Both the position numbers and the translations under genes were made by a program. 64,000 bases of DNA from Lates calcarifer (Eukaryota; Chordata; Actinopteri; Centropomidae). The notes beneath the pieces were generated by a model, which worked only from the letters and a program-made list of their open reading frames with translations, ran no database searches and had not been told where the DNA came from. The DNA lies in the NCBI RefSeq assembly GCF_001640805.2, contig NC_066845.1, positions 23,748,307 to 23,812,306 of the forward strand, written 5' to 3'. This document shows, in pieces, positions 1-12,649 of this stretch; the stretch's first letter is position 1; each line of letters opens with the position of its first letter.

Positions 1-3000
1 TACGTTTTTTTAATTTAAGTTTTAGGACTGGTTCTTGCACCACTCTTGGCATCAGTTTCAGTTGCACCTGAAGGGGAAAAAAATACAAGTAACTATAACT
101 ACTAGTAATAGTTTTCAGATTTTTAGACAAAATAATTAATCTACAAATCAGACGAATAATAGAAAATGTAATTGACAGTGAAAATCATTTGTTAATTGTT
201 TAATTAGTTGCAGCCTTGGTGTCATTAACAGGTGCTTGACGGTAAATGGGGAACAAGGCTTTCTGCTGCTTCAGACATTAATCTGTATTTAACAGTTGGA
301 TGCAGCAGAGAACATGTGTACCACAGTGTGTCATGATTTAACATCCCCAGTGAAACTAACACGTCCAGTTGCTTTCAGCCTTTAATTACATCATAGATTT
401 CCTGCTGATGAACAGGCAGAGAATTAACAGTGAACGGGCTAATTCACAGCTGCTCTCCCCCACCCCACATGCTGTTATTGCTGTACAAGTAGATCACTGA
501 GGGATAAAAAAAAGAAAAAAAGAGAAAGAGCTGTGTGCACTTAGCTACACAAACATTAGTATTAACGATTGGGCTGCCAGTTTGAAATTGGTGACAAACT
601 GCAGACGGGCAAAAATTGGAGTCCGAAACCAATCAGGAAGTTAATGAGGAGAAAAATTACTCCTCTTTCTCTCCTCCCACCACCACCACTGCTGAGGAGG
701 AGAGAGAGAGATGAGAAGCCTGGATGAGGCAGAGGATTCTGGGAAACTCTAGACATCAGCTCTTTTATGTATAAAGTTATTCAGTGTAAAAATGTTTATG
801 ATAATCAGAAATTTTAAATGCAAATTTGAATATTGTAGGTTTTTAATGAATTGATCTTGTTGGTGCAACTTTTCAAGTGGTGCACATTAAACAGCTGATA
901 TGGGGATAGTCAAGTATCATAAAATAACTATTATATAACTATATAACTAATAATTATTATTTTTGCATTTTTGCTCAAAAAGTTACTTAAATTGTTGTTG
1001 AATTGTTGATTAAATTACTGCTAATTGACTCATTAATAATTAAGACAAAAGTTTCTGCTCTACTAATGATCTAATGTTATTTTTTATTCCTTTGACTTTG
1101 ATAAACATCCAGTATTAGGACTTTAGTAAACCATGATGGGTAATTTTTACTATTGTGTGACAGTGTATTAAGGCCATTGTTGGTTAAGAATAAAGAAATA
1201 ACAAAAGAAAAAAAAACAGTGCCCAGGGAGGGGGGTAATATTCAGAGACAAGGGAAAAAAAGGAAAAAAATCTCTGTAATTTTATTTATTTTAAAAATAA
1301 TTTCTTTAAAAAAAATTTTAAATTTTTGCTTTATTGGGCCAAATATGCCATCGTACTATTGACAATTAATAAGGAAATCAAAAATGGAAACAATCTTTAG
1401 GTGAAACCGTTGTAAAAAATGTAAGAATTCAAGAATTTTTCACTTAATAAAAGATAAATCATTTTCTGAAATTGCCTAATTAATCATTTGACCAGTTATC
1501 TCAGCACAACACCAAAACAAAAATGTCTGTCAGTGCCTCAAAGTAAATTTTGTGAGAATCTTCACAGATAATGTTGTGTAATACAGTTCAATAGAGAGGA
1601 TATAAATGAGGATAAAACAATATGATGAATGTCCAGGATGAGTATTAAACATTAGTAACACAAATGACTGTACAATCACCGTAGATTGTTGTTAACCAAG
1701 CGTAATGTCTGCCGGCCTCACACTGTTATTAGTATGTGCAGTAGCTGGAAAACAAGTGTTAAAATGTGTGGGTGCACATATCTCTCATGTTAACTGTAAA
1801 AGATCTAATGCTTTTGTTGAGTGTTCACGGTGTTCCCTTTTTGCAGACTGATTCAATTTGCTATAAATCCCAAGCTTTGCTAAGAATCATTTTACCGCCC
1901 AGTCATATTTATATATCTGGTGAATACAGCACTAACAGAGAGAGACCATTTATTCTGCAGTGCTGATGATACGACTCTGATGCTGTTTTGTCTGTCTCAC
2001 TACAGTATTTCTCTTCTCCTTTTTATTTACTCGCCTTACAGTACGAAGACATTTTTATTTTATGTGCGCCGCTGTACTGTCTACCTACACGAGGCAATAT
2101 GAATTTATCATATTAATGACTTTGAGGAGTATCCAGAAAAAGATTTGTAGCTCAGGATCTGTGAAAGATATGAGGTTTTTCTTTGCTTATTTCAGATCAG
2201 TAAACATTATCCTAGAAGTGGAATTTTACCCAAACACATTTTGTAAGTTTCTGGAGGTGTTGGTGAGGATATTGATCTTATATAGTGGAGTAGGTGTGAC
2301 ATATTTCAACCAAAATCTACAGATACATCCACGACTTCTCAGCCTGTAATTTGCTTTCTGATCGACATGTGTGCTGTATATTTGTTTCATGAGTCTAGAG
2401 CCCAGATTAGACCCAGATTCAACTCAATGTAAATGGACAATTCGCACGTTCTTATAACCTTGGTGCTGTCCAGCGAACCAGCCCAAGTTTTGAGCCGAAC
2501 CACCAAGGATTGGTAATTAATGGAAGACATTACACAATGATGGATTGCATTGTTCACTTGTGCACATTTGTATTGTTATTACAAGCCCAGGGCAACCTGT
2601 AGAATACAACATGTCACATTTAGAGAACCGGTTATATTTTTGGTTCCAGCTGGAAAATGATGTTTTGCATTTCCGAACCCAATTGATTTTTGGTTAAAAC
2701 GCTACAAACGGTTCAAATTTAGGTGCGTAAACTGAAATCAGAATCCTTTAATAATCCTTTCACCCCCTTACAGAACTCATCATCTCATCCCAAACCACAA
2801 GCTGTGACAGGAGCAGAGAAAGTGGGCATAATTACACGATGATCGACCATTGATTGCTAAGAATTTTGTCAATCACATGGAATTTCAATTGATACGTTCG
2901 TATTAACGAGGTTGTGTAGTGTGTCTTGAAGCGATATAATGATTTTCACTACATGGCAGCAACCAGCAGGAGGCGCAATTAAAGTTTAACAGAGAAAACC

Positions 3001-3617
3001 AAGCTGCTGTTGAGCTGTTGTCGAAATCGAAGGTAAACATGAAAACTTGTTGTTGGACTATATCCTTATAGAATAAAGATTTAATTGAGGAAAAACACAC
3101 TTTCTTTCGTACCCTATTTTCTGCCATAGGCATTTTCAGTATAAAAAATAATGATTAAGGGATAATTGATCAGTTTTCCCGATGATTGATCAAGGAAATT
3201 TCCTCAAAAGGGGGACACCAGACAGCGTGGGGCAGAGCAGTTCAGAGCGGCCAACAGAAACAAGTTGCACTACCTAATGACGTAATAGAAGCAAAAAATA
3301 ATTTTGACAGCGAAGCAGCCAATGGGAGAAGTCCAAGCCAGCTGACCAGTAGTATAACTTCATCACTTAGCCAACTTTATCACTCACTCAGTCACTAACG
3401 TTCGCGTTTCTATAGCTATCCCTGCTGTTGTGGTCCAGCCAAAAAATCGAGCCTGAAAGAGAAACTCAATCCCTGCCAGTTTTTGTACACACCTGTCCAA
3501 ATGTCGGGTGAATTGGCTGTGACTGTTGGATAGTCTGTTACAAAAATGTTAGACGACCCGACTGGCCTCTTCAGTTCATCTCTGATCAGGACTGTGTTTT
3601 CTGTCTCATCCCTGCAG
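1..3617 (+). other. dmrt1: dmrt1 final intron, 3' part (window starts inside it)
   Basis: AT-rich non-coding sequence upstream of the dmrt1 terminal exon. No frame resembles the expected penultimate dmrt1 exon, so the intron probably began before the window. It ends in a good acceptor: a pyrimidine-rich tract followed by ctgcag with AG at 3616-3617. Short open frames at 1153-1362 and 2062-2349 are low-complexity and match nothing I recognise. A promoter-like patch lies at 3278-3358 and is listed separately. Confidence 0.65.
3278..3358 (+). promoter_or_regulatory. Promoter-like patch (CRE, CCAAT, TATAA) in dmrt1 last intron
   Basis: TGACGTAA, a CRE-like site, lies at 3278-3285. CCAAT follows at 3319-3323 and TATAA at 3354-3358. 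All are on the + strand, in the order and roughly the spacing of a core promoter. The patch is 260 bp upstream of the dmrt1 terminal exon. It could be an LTR remnant, an internal promoter or chance; no open frame of note follows it. Confidence 0.25.
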
Positions 3618-3766
3618 CGTTCTCGTCCAGTAGCCTCACCACCGCTGACACTCCCGTGACCTGCAGGTCCATCAACTCCCTGGTTAACTCTGACGTCAAG
3701 GTCGAGTGCGAGGCCGGCGGCGAGATGGCCAACTTCACCGTCATCGACGTCGACACCACCAAATAA
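3618..3766 (+). CDS. dmrt1: dmrt1 terminal coding exon (partial gene)
   Basis: C-terminal exon of Dmrt1, the DM-domain transcription factor of testis determination and maintenance. The acceptor AG is at 3616-3617. The exon starts with two bases that complete a split codon, then 48 codons and TAA at 3764-3766. The peptide starts FSSSSLTTADTPVTCRS and ends FTVIDVDTTK. The acidic and serine/threonine-rich character, the TPVTCR and NSDVKVECE segments and the NFTV near the end are what I recognise as the fish Dmrt1 tail. The exon carries no DM domain; that lies upstream, outside the window. Being the first of three same-strand dmrt genes in the order dmrt1-dmrt3-dmrt2 strongly supports the call. 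The 3' UTR end is unclear, since no canonical AATAAA lies close behind the stop. Identification rests on recognition of the tail plus synteny. Confidence 0.82.
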
Positions 3767-6700
3767 TGAAGCTAAGGATACAACCAAAAAGCCATATGAA
3801 ATCAGTTTAGAAAAAAGCTTATGTTCTTGCAGTTTCACAGTTCGCTGTTGCTTCAGGTTTCTTTTTTCATAAACCTATATTCCGTACTTTTTAGTTCATT
3901 TTTAGCTTCAAAGCTGTGGAATCATTTGTTGAAACCAGTCAAAAATTGTTCAAGTTCACAGATAACAACATGCAAACATTAGAGAAAGGCTATTTTAAAA
4001 GTTAATTAAATGTAAAAGTAGATTTAAATCAAGATTTGACCAAATTATAGAAACTAAATAGTGAATGGTTGCATATGTATAAAGTTATACGCTTGTTTTT
4101 TCAGCTTTAGAAAGCAACTGTTAATGTAAAGCAATGTGTTTTTATATTATCCAAAAGATAAAGTAACGCAGTACGCAGAATAATGACATTAAAATCCTTT
4201 CTAGCCTACAGTAAAATGACTAGTGCAGCTTTCACACAGTACCAGTCATGATGTGTTTCCTTTAACAGTGAGTTAGTGGTGATTAGTTCGGTGTTAGTCG
4301 ACTATTTTTGACAATCAGACTATTGACTTTTTGAGCAGATAAACAGGAATCACTGTCTCTGTATGTCTTAAGCACTTATTTAGAAAATGTCAGAAGTGAA
4401 ATTTGGCCAAATGAAGTCAGCATGTGCCTTAATTTCTTTTAATTTCCCCCCAGTTTACATGCAGTACATACAATAATACGCATAGTTGAGTTAGTTAGAA
4501 AAATGTTTTGTGGTCCAGTAAACCAATAGACTGAAAAAGATGACCCCACCGTTCTTAGTAGACATTGATCTGGTGCTCTGTAAGTTAAAAGATGTCCAGA
4601 AATCCAGGGTTAAAATTGGACTAAACTTTGTCTGAGCAGCAACAATTAATAGATTAATAGATTTTTATTCTCTTATTTCAGCCTCTCCAGTGTGAGGATT
4701 TACTGCTCATATCATTGTAAACTAAATATCTTGTTGTCATACTGGTCTCTGCTAGGAACAAAAACAGAGAACTTCTAAAATGATGTTAACTTTTGAAGAT
4801 ATCCACTCAGTTTGTGTAACTCAGACAGCTGAAGCCTCTTTGACTTCAGATAACCTTTGGAGTGTAATTTCACACCAAATGAGGACTTTATCACTTACAC
4901 TCAATCTGTTACAAAACAAATCCCGTGATAAGAATACACCAGACGTCTATTTTTTTCTTAAATATGTCACAAATATTGTCGATAATAACTCTTTAAATTA
5001 TTTTTTTAAGAAATGTGACCCAGATTTGAAGATTTAAACTGAGTGGGATATTTTAATCAGACACATACATCTGCAGTAAGATAATATTGATTGATTTATC
5101 TGTGTGGCTTCATTAAAAACATCCAGTTTAACCCAGATTTATGCCTGGACATCTTTTTACTTGCACCAGTGAAACACAGTTATCTATCCCTGAACAGCAG
5201 TCACATCATCACACTACACGCATTCCTTTCTTCTGTGTCTCTGAGTTAGAGTTAAAAGTAAAGATCCACCATCAGAGACACAGAGATATCCTCCTGTAGG
5301 GCGGCTGCAAGAGAGCATAAAAAAAAATCCAAACATGCAGGTTAGACATGAATCATGTTTCCCTCGGTTGTGTTGGCGTGTGATGAGCACCGGCTGCTTA
5401 TTTATGATGCCACTGATCCAGTGGCATCATTTATTCCAGAGAATTTGCATGTCTATTGTATATTTAACCCCTTCAGGCCAGGAGTTTTGCTATGGTGGAT
5501 ATAGACAGAGCAGAGGCTGAAGTGAAGAACTGAAACTCCACAAAATAAATCAGCAACTATTTTGATAATCAGCTAATCATTTTAAGCACAAAAATGCTAA
5601 ATATTAGTTGTTTTCAGCTTCTCAAATGTTAGTATTTGCTGCTTCTATTTTTTTCTTGTCTTAAATTATAATAAATTGAATATTTGTTGGGTTTTAGACT
5701 GTTTCGGATAAAAAAAAACAATTTGAAGATGCCGTCACCATCAGTCATTTTCATTATTTTCTGATACTTGCAGCCCTTCTAAACTCTACAGTTGTTTTTA
5801 ACAGATAAAATACAGGTAATATTTGCATTTAAAGAGCAATAACCCCCAAAACAAACTCTTTTTTTACTTTATGAACTAATGAACGTTATCCTGTTTGCCC
5901 ACATGTGAGTTTAATTTGAATATTAATTAAAAAACAACTCAGATTTTTTTTTTCCAACTTTTCCGCCGTTGTGAAGCTGACTAGTACACTACTGTACTGT
6001 TTATGTGTTTTGTGTTTTATGGAGATTCATTTCGAATTGCATGCTTTGAAAGTGTTTATTTGTGTTTGTGTTTGAATAAGACAGCAACAAAAGTAATTTG
6101 GAGTCTTGGAGTTTATGTCGCTACAAGTTTTAGGGAAATAAAAACGCTCTAAGTGATGGAGTGTAAATGCGATGGTGTGCCGGGAACAACAATATAAAAC
6201 AGACAAAGAAAATTACTTGTATTTTCTTTCTGCTGCGCTGTGGGAACATTCATTGGATTCTGCCCCATCTGTTGTAATCAATAACGTGACCATCTTGTTT
6301 TTTTATGAAACGCACTTACTCTTAATTTCATCCACCAGTGGTTTTAGAGAGAAGAATGTGGAGTTACCTATAAGGCTTTGACATTATAAATCACCTCTTG
6401 AGACCAGATTGTACAGCAGTATCGATTGATCCTGATATATCACAGAAATTTACTGTCACTTCTGTTTTCAATTAAAGATACAATCAGTCAGATAATGACT
6501 TAATTGGATTTTACAGAAGATTGAGTTTTATTGCCCTGTGCTTTACGAGTTTAGTTAAGGAAGGCCATTTTATCACGGTTGTCAGGGGCGACCGGCTGCC
6601 GCTGCCTTGTCCTTCTGTAGCTGCTGCTGCTGTGTACAGCGCAGGGGAGAAAGTGTCACAGGATTGGTTTTCCTTGAGCTGCCTCTGCCTCCATGAATCA

Positions 6701-7500
6701 CACCCTCCCATAATAGATAAAATCTGCTCGGATCCCACCGTGACACCTCCTGGTGGAGTGATGGCGGCTCGATACAGAGGGAAAGTGTGGAGGGTGGGAC
6801 GCTGTGAGCTCAGAGGTGGAAACAGAAACTTAGAACTTAAATTCAAGCACAAACTTTTAAGCTGTTCAAGCAGCATAAACTGCTAATAGATTTAGTTCAT
6901 TTTTGTTTTCAACCTTTAAATATTTACATCTCTAAAAATGTTTATCCAACAAAAATATTCAAGTTTCTCTCCTTCATAGTAGTGATATTCGCTTGTTAAG
7001 TCGTAACAACGGACAAAAATACTGTGTCTGGATTCAGCTTCACTGATGCCCCCCTGTTTTTCAAATGCCACACTGTGTGTTGTTTAAATAGATGTGTGTC
7101 CAGAGCTGTTCAGAAGAGAGGAGGAAATGGCTACAGTTGATAAGGGAAGAGAAAAACAAAGTTTGATGCTATCAGGTGCGAAGATAGCTAGCTAAGTCCA
7201 GCTTTATTTGCCTTAGCTGGGCAGCACAGAAAACACCTGAAAACGAAACATAAAGATGTGGATTCTTAGCAAGAAATGCCCTCTAAAACAACACAGGATA
7301 CAGCACTGTGGCATCTTGAAAACAGGAAAACCTTGCTGAAGTTGGACCCAGAAACAAGATTTTCATCCAAACCAGTCTAGACAAATCAAGGAGCTTGTTC
7401 CTAAACAAGGAGCTACCTCTGTAGCATGAATCGCTGTCAAGAACATGTCAAACCAACATGTGGTTCGTACATGCACTGCAAACTTCTCTAGACGTCACTA
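3767..7500. other. dmrt1-dmrt3 intergenic region, proximal part
   Basis: Includes the dmrt1 3' UTR, whose end is not resolved, then AT-rich intergenic DNA. Two stretches (about 4270-4760 and 5540-5790) resemble a widespread degenerate teleost repeat with alternating AATCGATTA-like phrases and a TTTCAGCT/CTGCAGCCCT motif. A more GC-rich non-repetitive block at about 6570-6830 is open on both strands for about 120 codons. It has no protein likeness and no splice or poly(A) context. I see no gene here. Confidence 0.5.
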
Positions 7501-7775
7501 GGAGGCGGGGTTATATGTGTGAACGCAAAAATGTCCATATCAGTCACACTGGACATTAAGTGGACTTTGTCCTGCGAGCTCCAGTGTAAAGTTTGTGTGA
7601 AGTCCAGGTGAGCCCAGCGAGCGGGTTTGTATTTGGTCCTGCAGTGCTGGTATCCTGGAAGCTCTACCTGCAGGCACCACCCCCTTCTCCAACTGTGTAC
7701 TGCATGTGTGAAGCGGCAACACCAGAGCTGATACTCTGGACGTCGTCCGAAGTTTGTATGTGAAAAACAGCTTAA
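7500..7775. repeat. Probable dispersed fish repeat, non-autonomous
   Basis: A compact, GC-balanced stretch inside AT-rich DNA. It opens with GTGTGAACGCAAAAATGTCC (7518-7537), holds several short repeats of AGTCCAG/CCTGCAG type, and closes near GTATGTGAAAAACAGC. The ends GTGTGAACGC and GTATGTGAAA are loosely inverted in sense. It reads like a consensus transposon remnant, not unique DNA. No second copy was found in this window, so this is an impression only. Confidence 0.3.
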
Positions 7776-8559
7776 GAGAGCACTTTGTCATCCTGTAGGT
7801 CAATGTGGCAAGAAAATACAAAAAAATCTGACATGCTAGACTTTTTGTCGCAGTGTTGTGGGGTCTCCCAGACACCACATTCGAATACGTCACACGACAA
7901 GTCCCGTTTGTTGTTTGTGACTTCTTTATTTGTCACAGTCGGGCTGAATTTGTTTAGTCTGAACTGGGCCTTAAACCCAAGCACAGATTCACACTGAAAG
8001 AAAATATATTTTACAGTCTAGATATCCTTTGTTATCCCAAATCTTTCGTGCACTACATCATTCAATGGATAGATGTTACTCTGGATTTTAAAGCTCATTC
8101 CTTTGGCTTTAGGTGGAAGGAAGACAATACAATAATTTTCTCTACCTCTACGTCTCCATATTCTTATAGAGCATATTTTCTTTTCAGCTGAATATTCTGT
8201 TGACGAAATATTTCTAATAACCCTGCTAGTGAATTTGCTGTTTAAGTTGCTCACGTCAGTCTCTGATCTTTAACACCTTAAACCCCTTTAAAGTATCTTT
8301 GGATGTGAAATTGCTGGACTGAAGTTTAAAAACTAATAATCTGGATATTATATTTACAGTTTTGTCTCATTCACATTTAATTCGACACAGTCAAGATGTT
8401 TGGTGGATGTCTTGTGTGTTAAAAACAAGTGTTTGCCACAGTTGATGTAGAAGCAGTTAAATCATCCATGTACAACATTGTCAAAAAGACACAAGTAAAC
8501 TTTAGACATCTAAAAATATCTTAAATGTTCAGTGGTAAAACACACTGGTGATTGATTAT

Positions 8560-8680
8560 CATCAACACCTGTGTCCCTGCAGCTCACCAGTCTACCTGGC
8601 CCAGGTGTCTGCCAATCTCTCATTAGGAGGTTATAAAAGGAGGTGTTGTTCTGCAGCTCCAGTGCTAAAGAGAAGCATGT
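8560..8680 (+). promoter_or_regulatory. LTR-like promoter module (CCAAT plus TATAAAA)
   Basis: CACCTG-rich sequence with CCAAT at 8612-8616 and TATAAAA at 8632-8638, followed by a GC-richer leader. Two other intergenic places (about 40545-40640 and 57110-57230) have the same arrangement: CACCTG/GCAGCTC phrases followed by a TATA- or TTAAAAG-like box. That suggests remnants of LTR-type retroelement promoters and not host promoters. No retroelement protein follows. Confidence 0.25.
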
Positions 8681-10027
8681 AGGAGAAATGTTTGCTCACT
8701 CTTTGCAGCTGTGAATTGTCCGTTCACTTTCATGTTAATTTGGAAAAGTCAAGATTGAGACTTCAAATCAGTTTGAGTTTAACAGTGCAAATACACAGGA
8801 GCTCTGTTATCATACAAAGGCTCATCAGCTACAATATCTTAAAAGTGCTCAAACGTATTTTTGCACCCAAGCATTGTAATGCATAGAAAATCTAATCTTT
8901 GTGCTCCTTCCAACTTTCTCAGCTGCTGCAGGGCCTCACAATTAAATAAAACATGGCTGTTTTATTAAAACCTAGAGCAAACTGAATTCTTGAATTCGTT
9001 GCCACACCTCTTTTAGATAAATGTCAAGATACATGGGAAAACTGAGTCTTACGACAAAAAAGAAACAGCAACTGAATGACAAACTAGAGCACAGCCCTCA
9101 CAAACTTGTGGCTGTTCATGCACTGCAGGTGTAAAGTGAATTGTCATGAGTATTGCTCCAGCCACAGTGGCCTCCAAAAACAAAATGCATTAGCTTTATA
9201 TTTAGTAAAAGCAGAGTAAAGACTAGAATCTCACTTTTATACATGAAAAACATCAAATAAAATGTTCAAAAAGTTTGGAGGAAAAATGTATAAGATGTTT
9301 TAAAAAAAAAAAAAGGACAAAACAAACATTCTGGCTAGTTAAGGCTAATTTACCTTTTTCTGCTTGTTGAAAAAAAAACACAAATACAAACAAAAACAAC
9401 AATTTTGATGCTCCAAAATCTTAGTACGTTTTTTTTTTTTTTTTTTTCTAAATACACCACATAAACAATACAACAGCTAAATCTTCAGTCATTGGCTAAT
9501 GGAGACCGAAAGGAACAGCCGATAAATTAACAGCAGTCCGACATCTCAAGACCACACACATTAGTTTTATTCTCTTTATCGCTTTATGGAGCATTTTTAA
9601 CAGAAAAGAATAAAGTTGTTTAATTTGAACGTTGACATGGTTTCAACTGTGAGATTTCTAATTTCACTGCCAGTAATCTGCAGTTTTTTTTACTTCAAAA
9701 CAAAAATGCATTGAGCAAACAAACTGGTAACAGCTCCTCATGATTTTCATGAGTAACTTTGGTGTAAGAAAAGAAACAGAAACATGTCACACCATTAGAC
9801 AGAAACGAAAAATTAAAGCAAATGAGGCAGATATTTCAGCAACTCTAGAAAATATTAAACATTTCAAACTCATGCAACAGTTTTACCAAGCTGAGATTGA
9901 GATTGCTAAATTGTACGATTTTATCCAAAAATATTATCAACACCTCATATTAATGCCTGCGATTTACACTGAAATTTCACCGTATGAATCAGGTATATCA
10001 GAGTCTGATTCTGCTCAAGTTTTTCCT
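8681..10027. other. Intergenic, no gene seen
   Basis: AT-rich DNA with short A-runs and a T-run at about 9428-9449. An open frame at 9740-10087 has an amphipathic, Lys/Ile-rich content, but its last part lies inside a recognisable retroposon tail, so it is not called. Confidence 0.5.
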
Positions 10028-10144
10028 TGTCACTGTCACCTAGTCCTTGCTCATGGTGGGAACTGTTGGGTCTCTCTGTATTTATAAAAATCTAAAGAGC
10101 ACGGTCATGGTCTAGACCTGCTCTAAAGATTTTTATAATATCTT
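10028..10144 (+). mobile_element. Teleost retroposon 3'-tail fragment
   Basis: Contains the phrases CACTGTCACC, TTGCTCATGG, TGTTGGGTCTCT and GGTCTAGACCTGCTCTA in order. I recognise these as the tail of a very common fish LINE/SINE-type retroposon whose full tail continues into a tissue-independent AT-rich end. The copy is 5'-truncated or degenerate. It abuts the dispersed repeat that begins at about 10145. The family name was not determined. Confidence 0.55.
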
Positions 10145-10478
10145 AACTGATTTAGAAAATGTGAGAGATCACACACACGATGACAAATTTCATCAGATTC
10201 ACAGATTTCAGTTTCACAAACTCTAAAGTCAAACAAGACTTCGGAGTAAACAAACATGGCGGACGACGATGTGTCTTGTTTGTTGTGCTTCCGTCTTCAT
10301 GTCAGCTTGTTCATGTTTCCCCCAATACCAAACATGTTTAATATTTATCAGGGAAGCTCTGAGTCTTCGGAGCAGCAGGGAGGGTAAAATCACTCTGAAC
10401 ACACCTCACACCACAGGAGAATCTGACAAGATCATCTTTAGAACCAACAGATAATTCGGCTTTTGCTGGCTTTTTGTT
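10145..10478 (+). repeat. Dispersed repeat R1, copy 1 (inverted partner at 46175-46500)
   Basis: This segment is matched, reverse-complemented, at 46175-46500. Positions about 10382-10455 agree almost base for base with the reverse complement of about 46197-46270, including the phrase GATCATCTTTAGAACCAAC. The flanks (TGATTTAGAAAATGTGAGAGA; AAACAAACATGGC; TTGTTGTGCTTCCGTC) are conserved with small changes. The middle differs: copy 2 carries a stretch with CCAAT that is altered here. It is probably a non-autonomous transposon or retroelement fragment. No coding capacity beyond a 61-codon frame. Confidence 0.7.
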
Positions 10479-12085
10479 TCTGTCCTAACAACTACAAACA
10501 TACAGTAAAATATGTAAATTACAGCATCATTTCTAATTAACAAATAAAACTATCCACAAGCAGTGGATGTAGCTGACAGTCTGTCTCTCCCTGTGTTTGC
10601 TGACCAGTGTTGTTGGATCACAGAGCTGTTTTTGAAGGACAGGCAGAGCTCCAGTCATAAACGCCCAACCCTGAGAGCCAAGCACCAATAAACAGGCTGA
10701 ACTAGACAGACTAAACCAACTTAACAGGCCACTGTGACGCTGTGCATCCAGAGCTAATCTGAGGATGTTACCCATCATTTGTCTTTACACCTGCTCTGTT
10801 TTGATTTGAGGAGACAGAGCTGCCTTCAGGAGGACACTTTTTTTTCTTTTACAGAAAAAAGGAGGAACCTGTGAATGAAATTTAAAAATGCAAGTCACAA
10901 GCTTGAATAACGTAGTGTCAAAATCAAAACTATAAAAGTAGATTTTGATTGATTTTTCTGTACACATTCACTGCTGATATGGTTGCTTCAGCTTTTTTAA
11001 TATTTACTTTCAGTGCTCAGGTAAAACATTTTTTGCACTAGAATAAAAAACACTACAGACTTTCCCCTTTTTCCCCTGGAGGCTGTTTGAAAAAACGTCT
11101 CACTAATTCAGATGTCTGGCTAATTCCTCTGTAGGAGCTCGGTGTCCCGCCTCCCCAGGGAGGCTTAAATCAGCGTTTCTGTGACAGGACTTCTGAGTGG
11201 CAGTAACGCCCCCAATCAGCACCTAATAATAACCCCAACCCAGCAGAGGTCAGCTCCTCCTTCAGCTCTGAAGGGGGCCCTGCTGGAGGAGTTTCCTCTG
11301 CTAAAATAAACACGAGATCAGAGACATTCAGAGAGAAATTTAGAGGAGAAACTTATTCTTGCTCTAGATAACACATCAGACGTTGACAGTATGTCACTAC
11401 CAATTATTAAAGTCCTTATTTAATCATTTATTTTGTCTTATTCGCGTTTTAAAATGTTCTCTTGTAGAGGAGGTGATAAGGACAGTGAGAATATAAGAGC
11501 TCGATATCAGGATCAGTTGAGTCGAGTTCTTATGCGTTTTTAGCATTTTGGTTTGTTAACATATGGTTTCCAAACAATTATACAATCAGCCAAACTTGTG
11601 GCTTCAGTGAAATGCATCAGGGCGTCAAAAAAAAGTGGCGTCATTTTACACAAACACTTTACTTTTTCTAAGGTCCAGTCCAGACTACATAAATCCAGTC
11701 TGACTGTGACACAGTGTCATGGCTGACAAATTTCCAGCCTTGTGGTGTGACATGATCAAAGAACAGCAACGACCCACAACACCCAGACGAAAAGTCAAGA
11801 CAAGGCTCCTTCATGTTGACCACCGGTTGGAGTGGTTATGACCTTTTTCAGTGTGGCTAGAGGCAGCAAAATATCTCAACAACTATTTGACTGTCACGTG
11901 ACGTGTTTATGCATTCATGGTCACCAGTGGATGAATCTTTCTTACTTTGATGAACCCTTTGCTTTGAGTGAAATATCTGTCATGAGGTATATTACAGACA
12001 CTACAGAGCAGGTTTATAATGCTAATATTTACCAAATTTCCAGAAAATAGGCAAAAGAAAATGCTAATTAACTGTTGTGTGGTAA
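10479..12085. other. Intergenic, no gene seen
   Basis: Mixed-composition DNA. A low-repeat, GC-richer block at about 11130-11290 might be a regulatory element. I see no exon or RNA gene. Confidence 0.45.
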
Positions 12086-12087
12086 TT

Positions 12088-12245
12088 TTACTCATGTAAA
12101 GAGTCTGAATACTTCTTCCACCACTGAAAGTCACACAATAACACAAACAAACTAACAGGCAGCGGTATTACAGCAGCTCCCTTATTCTGCTTGATAAAAT
12201 TACTGTTTTTGTCAGTGAAGTCTGGTATAGAAAATGCCAGTCATC
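12088..12245 (-). repeat. Teleost dispersed repeat fragment
   Basis: The stretch 12090-12126 is the reverse complement of the element end seen at about 53187 (a GAAGTATTCAGA phrase next to a TTACTTAAGT-like run), with the typical CTTCCACCACTG border. Just after it, 12202-12228 (CTGTTTTTGTCAGTGAAG) matches 55900-55926 at about 25 of 27 positions. So two pieces of known-type repeats lie together. Confidence 0.5.
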
Positions 12246-12649
12246 CTTAAATCCCTCTTATAAATATTCCTTTAGACACTTGTAGTTAGTCTGTGTAGCC
12301 TATTACCACAAATTTTATGTTTTCCTCCTCAGTATATTCTATTCACCTCTCATATTTTATCATACTTACTCCACCTCTAACCACCTCTGCAGGTCTAACA
12401 CGATACTTGTGGCCTGTATCTCTACATATAATAAAGGACATGTAGGTGTTTCTCGTAAATTAAAATCCATGTTGTGTTTTGTGTTAAATGCACAGATCCC
12501 AGCAGAAGATATTTACCTGGTGATAGTCGTTCTGCAGCCTCAACATGCACTGCATCTAAATAAAACAGAAAAAAAGAAAAAAGACAAATCAGGCCTTATG
12601 CCAATTACATTGCAGCCTGCAGTATAAACTTTTATTCCGGTTTGTGTTT

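Noticed and set aside
3416..3838. 140-codon minus-strand frame over the dmrt1 exon
   Set aside because: Antisense shadow; the + strand reads the Dmrt1 tail with a good acceptor.
9740..10087. 115-codon Lys/Ile-rich frame
   Set aside because: Its end lies in a retroposon tail and nothing supports translation or splicing.
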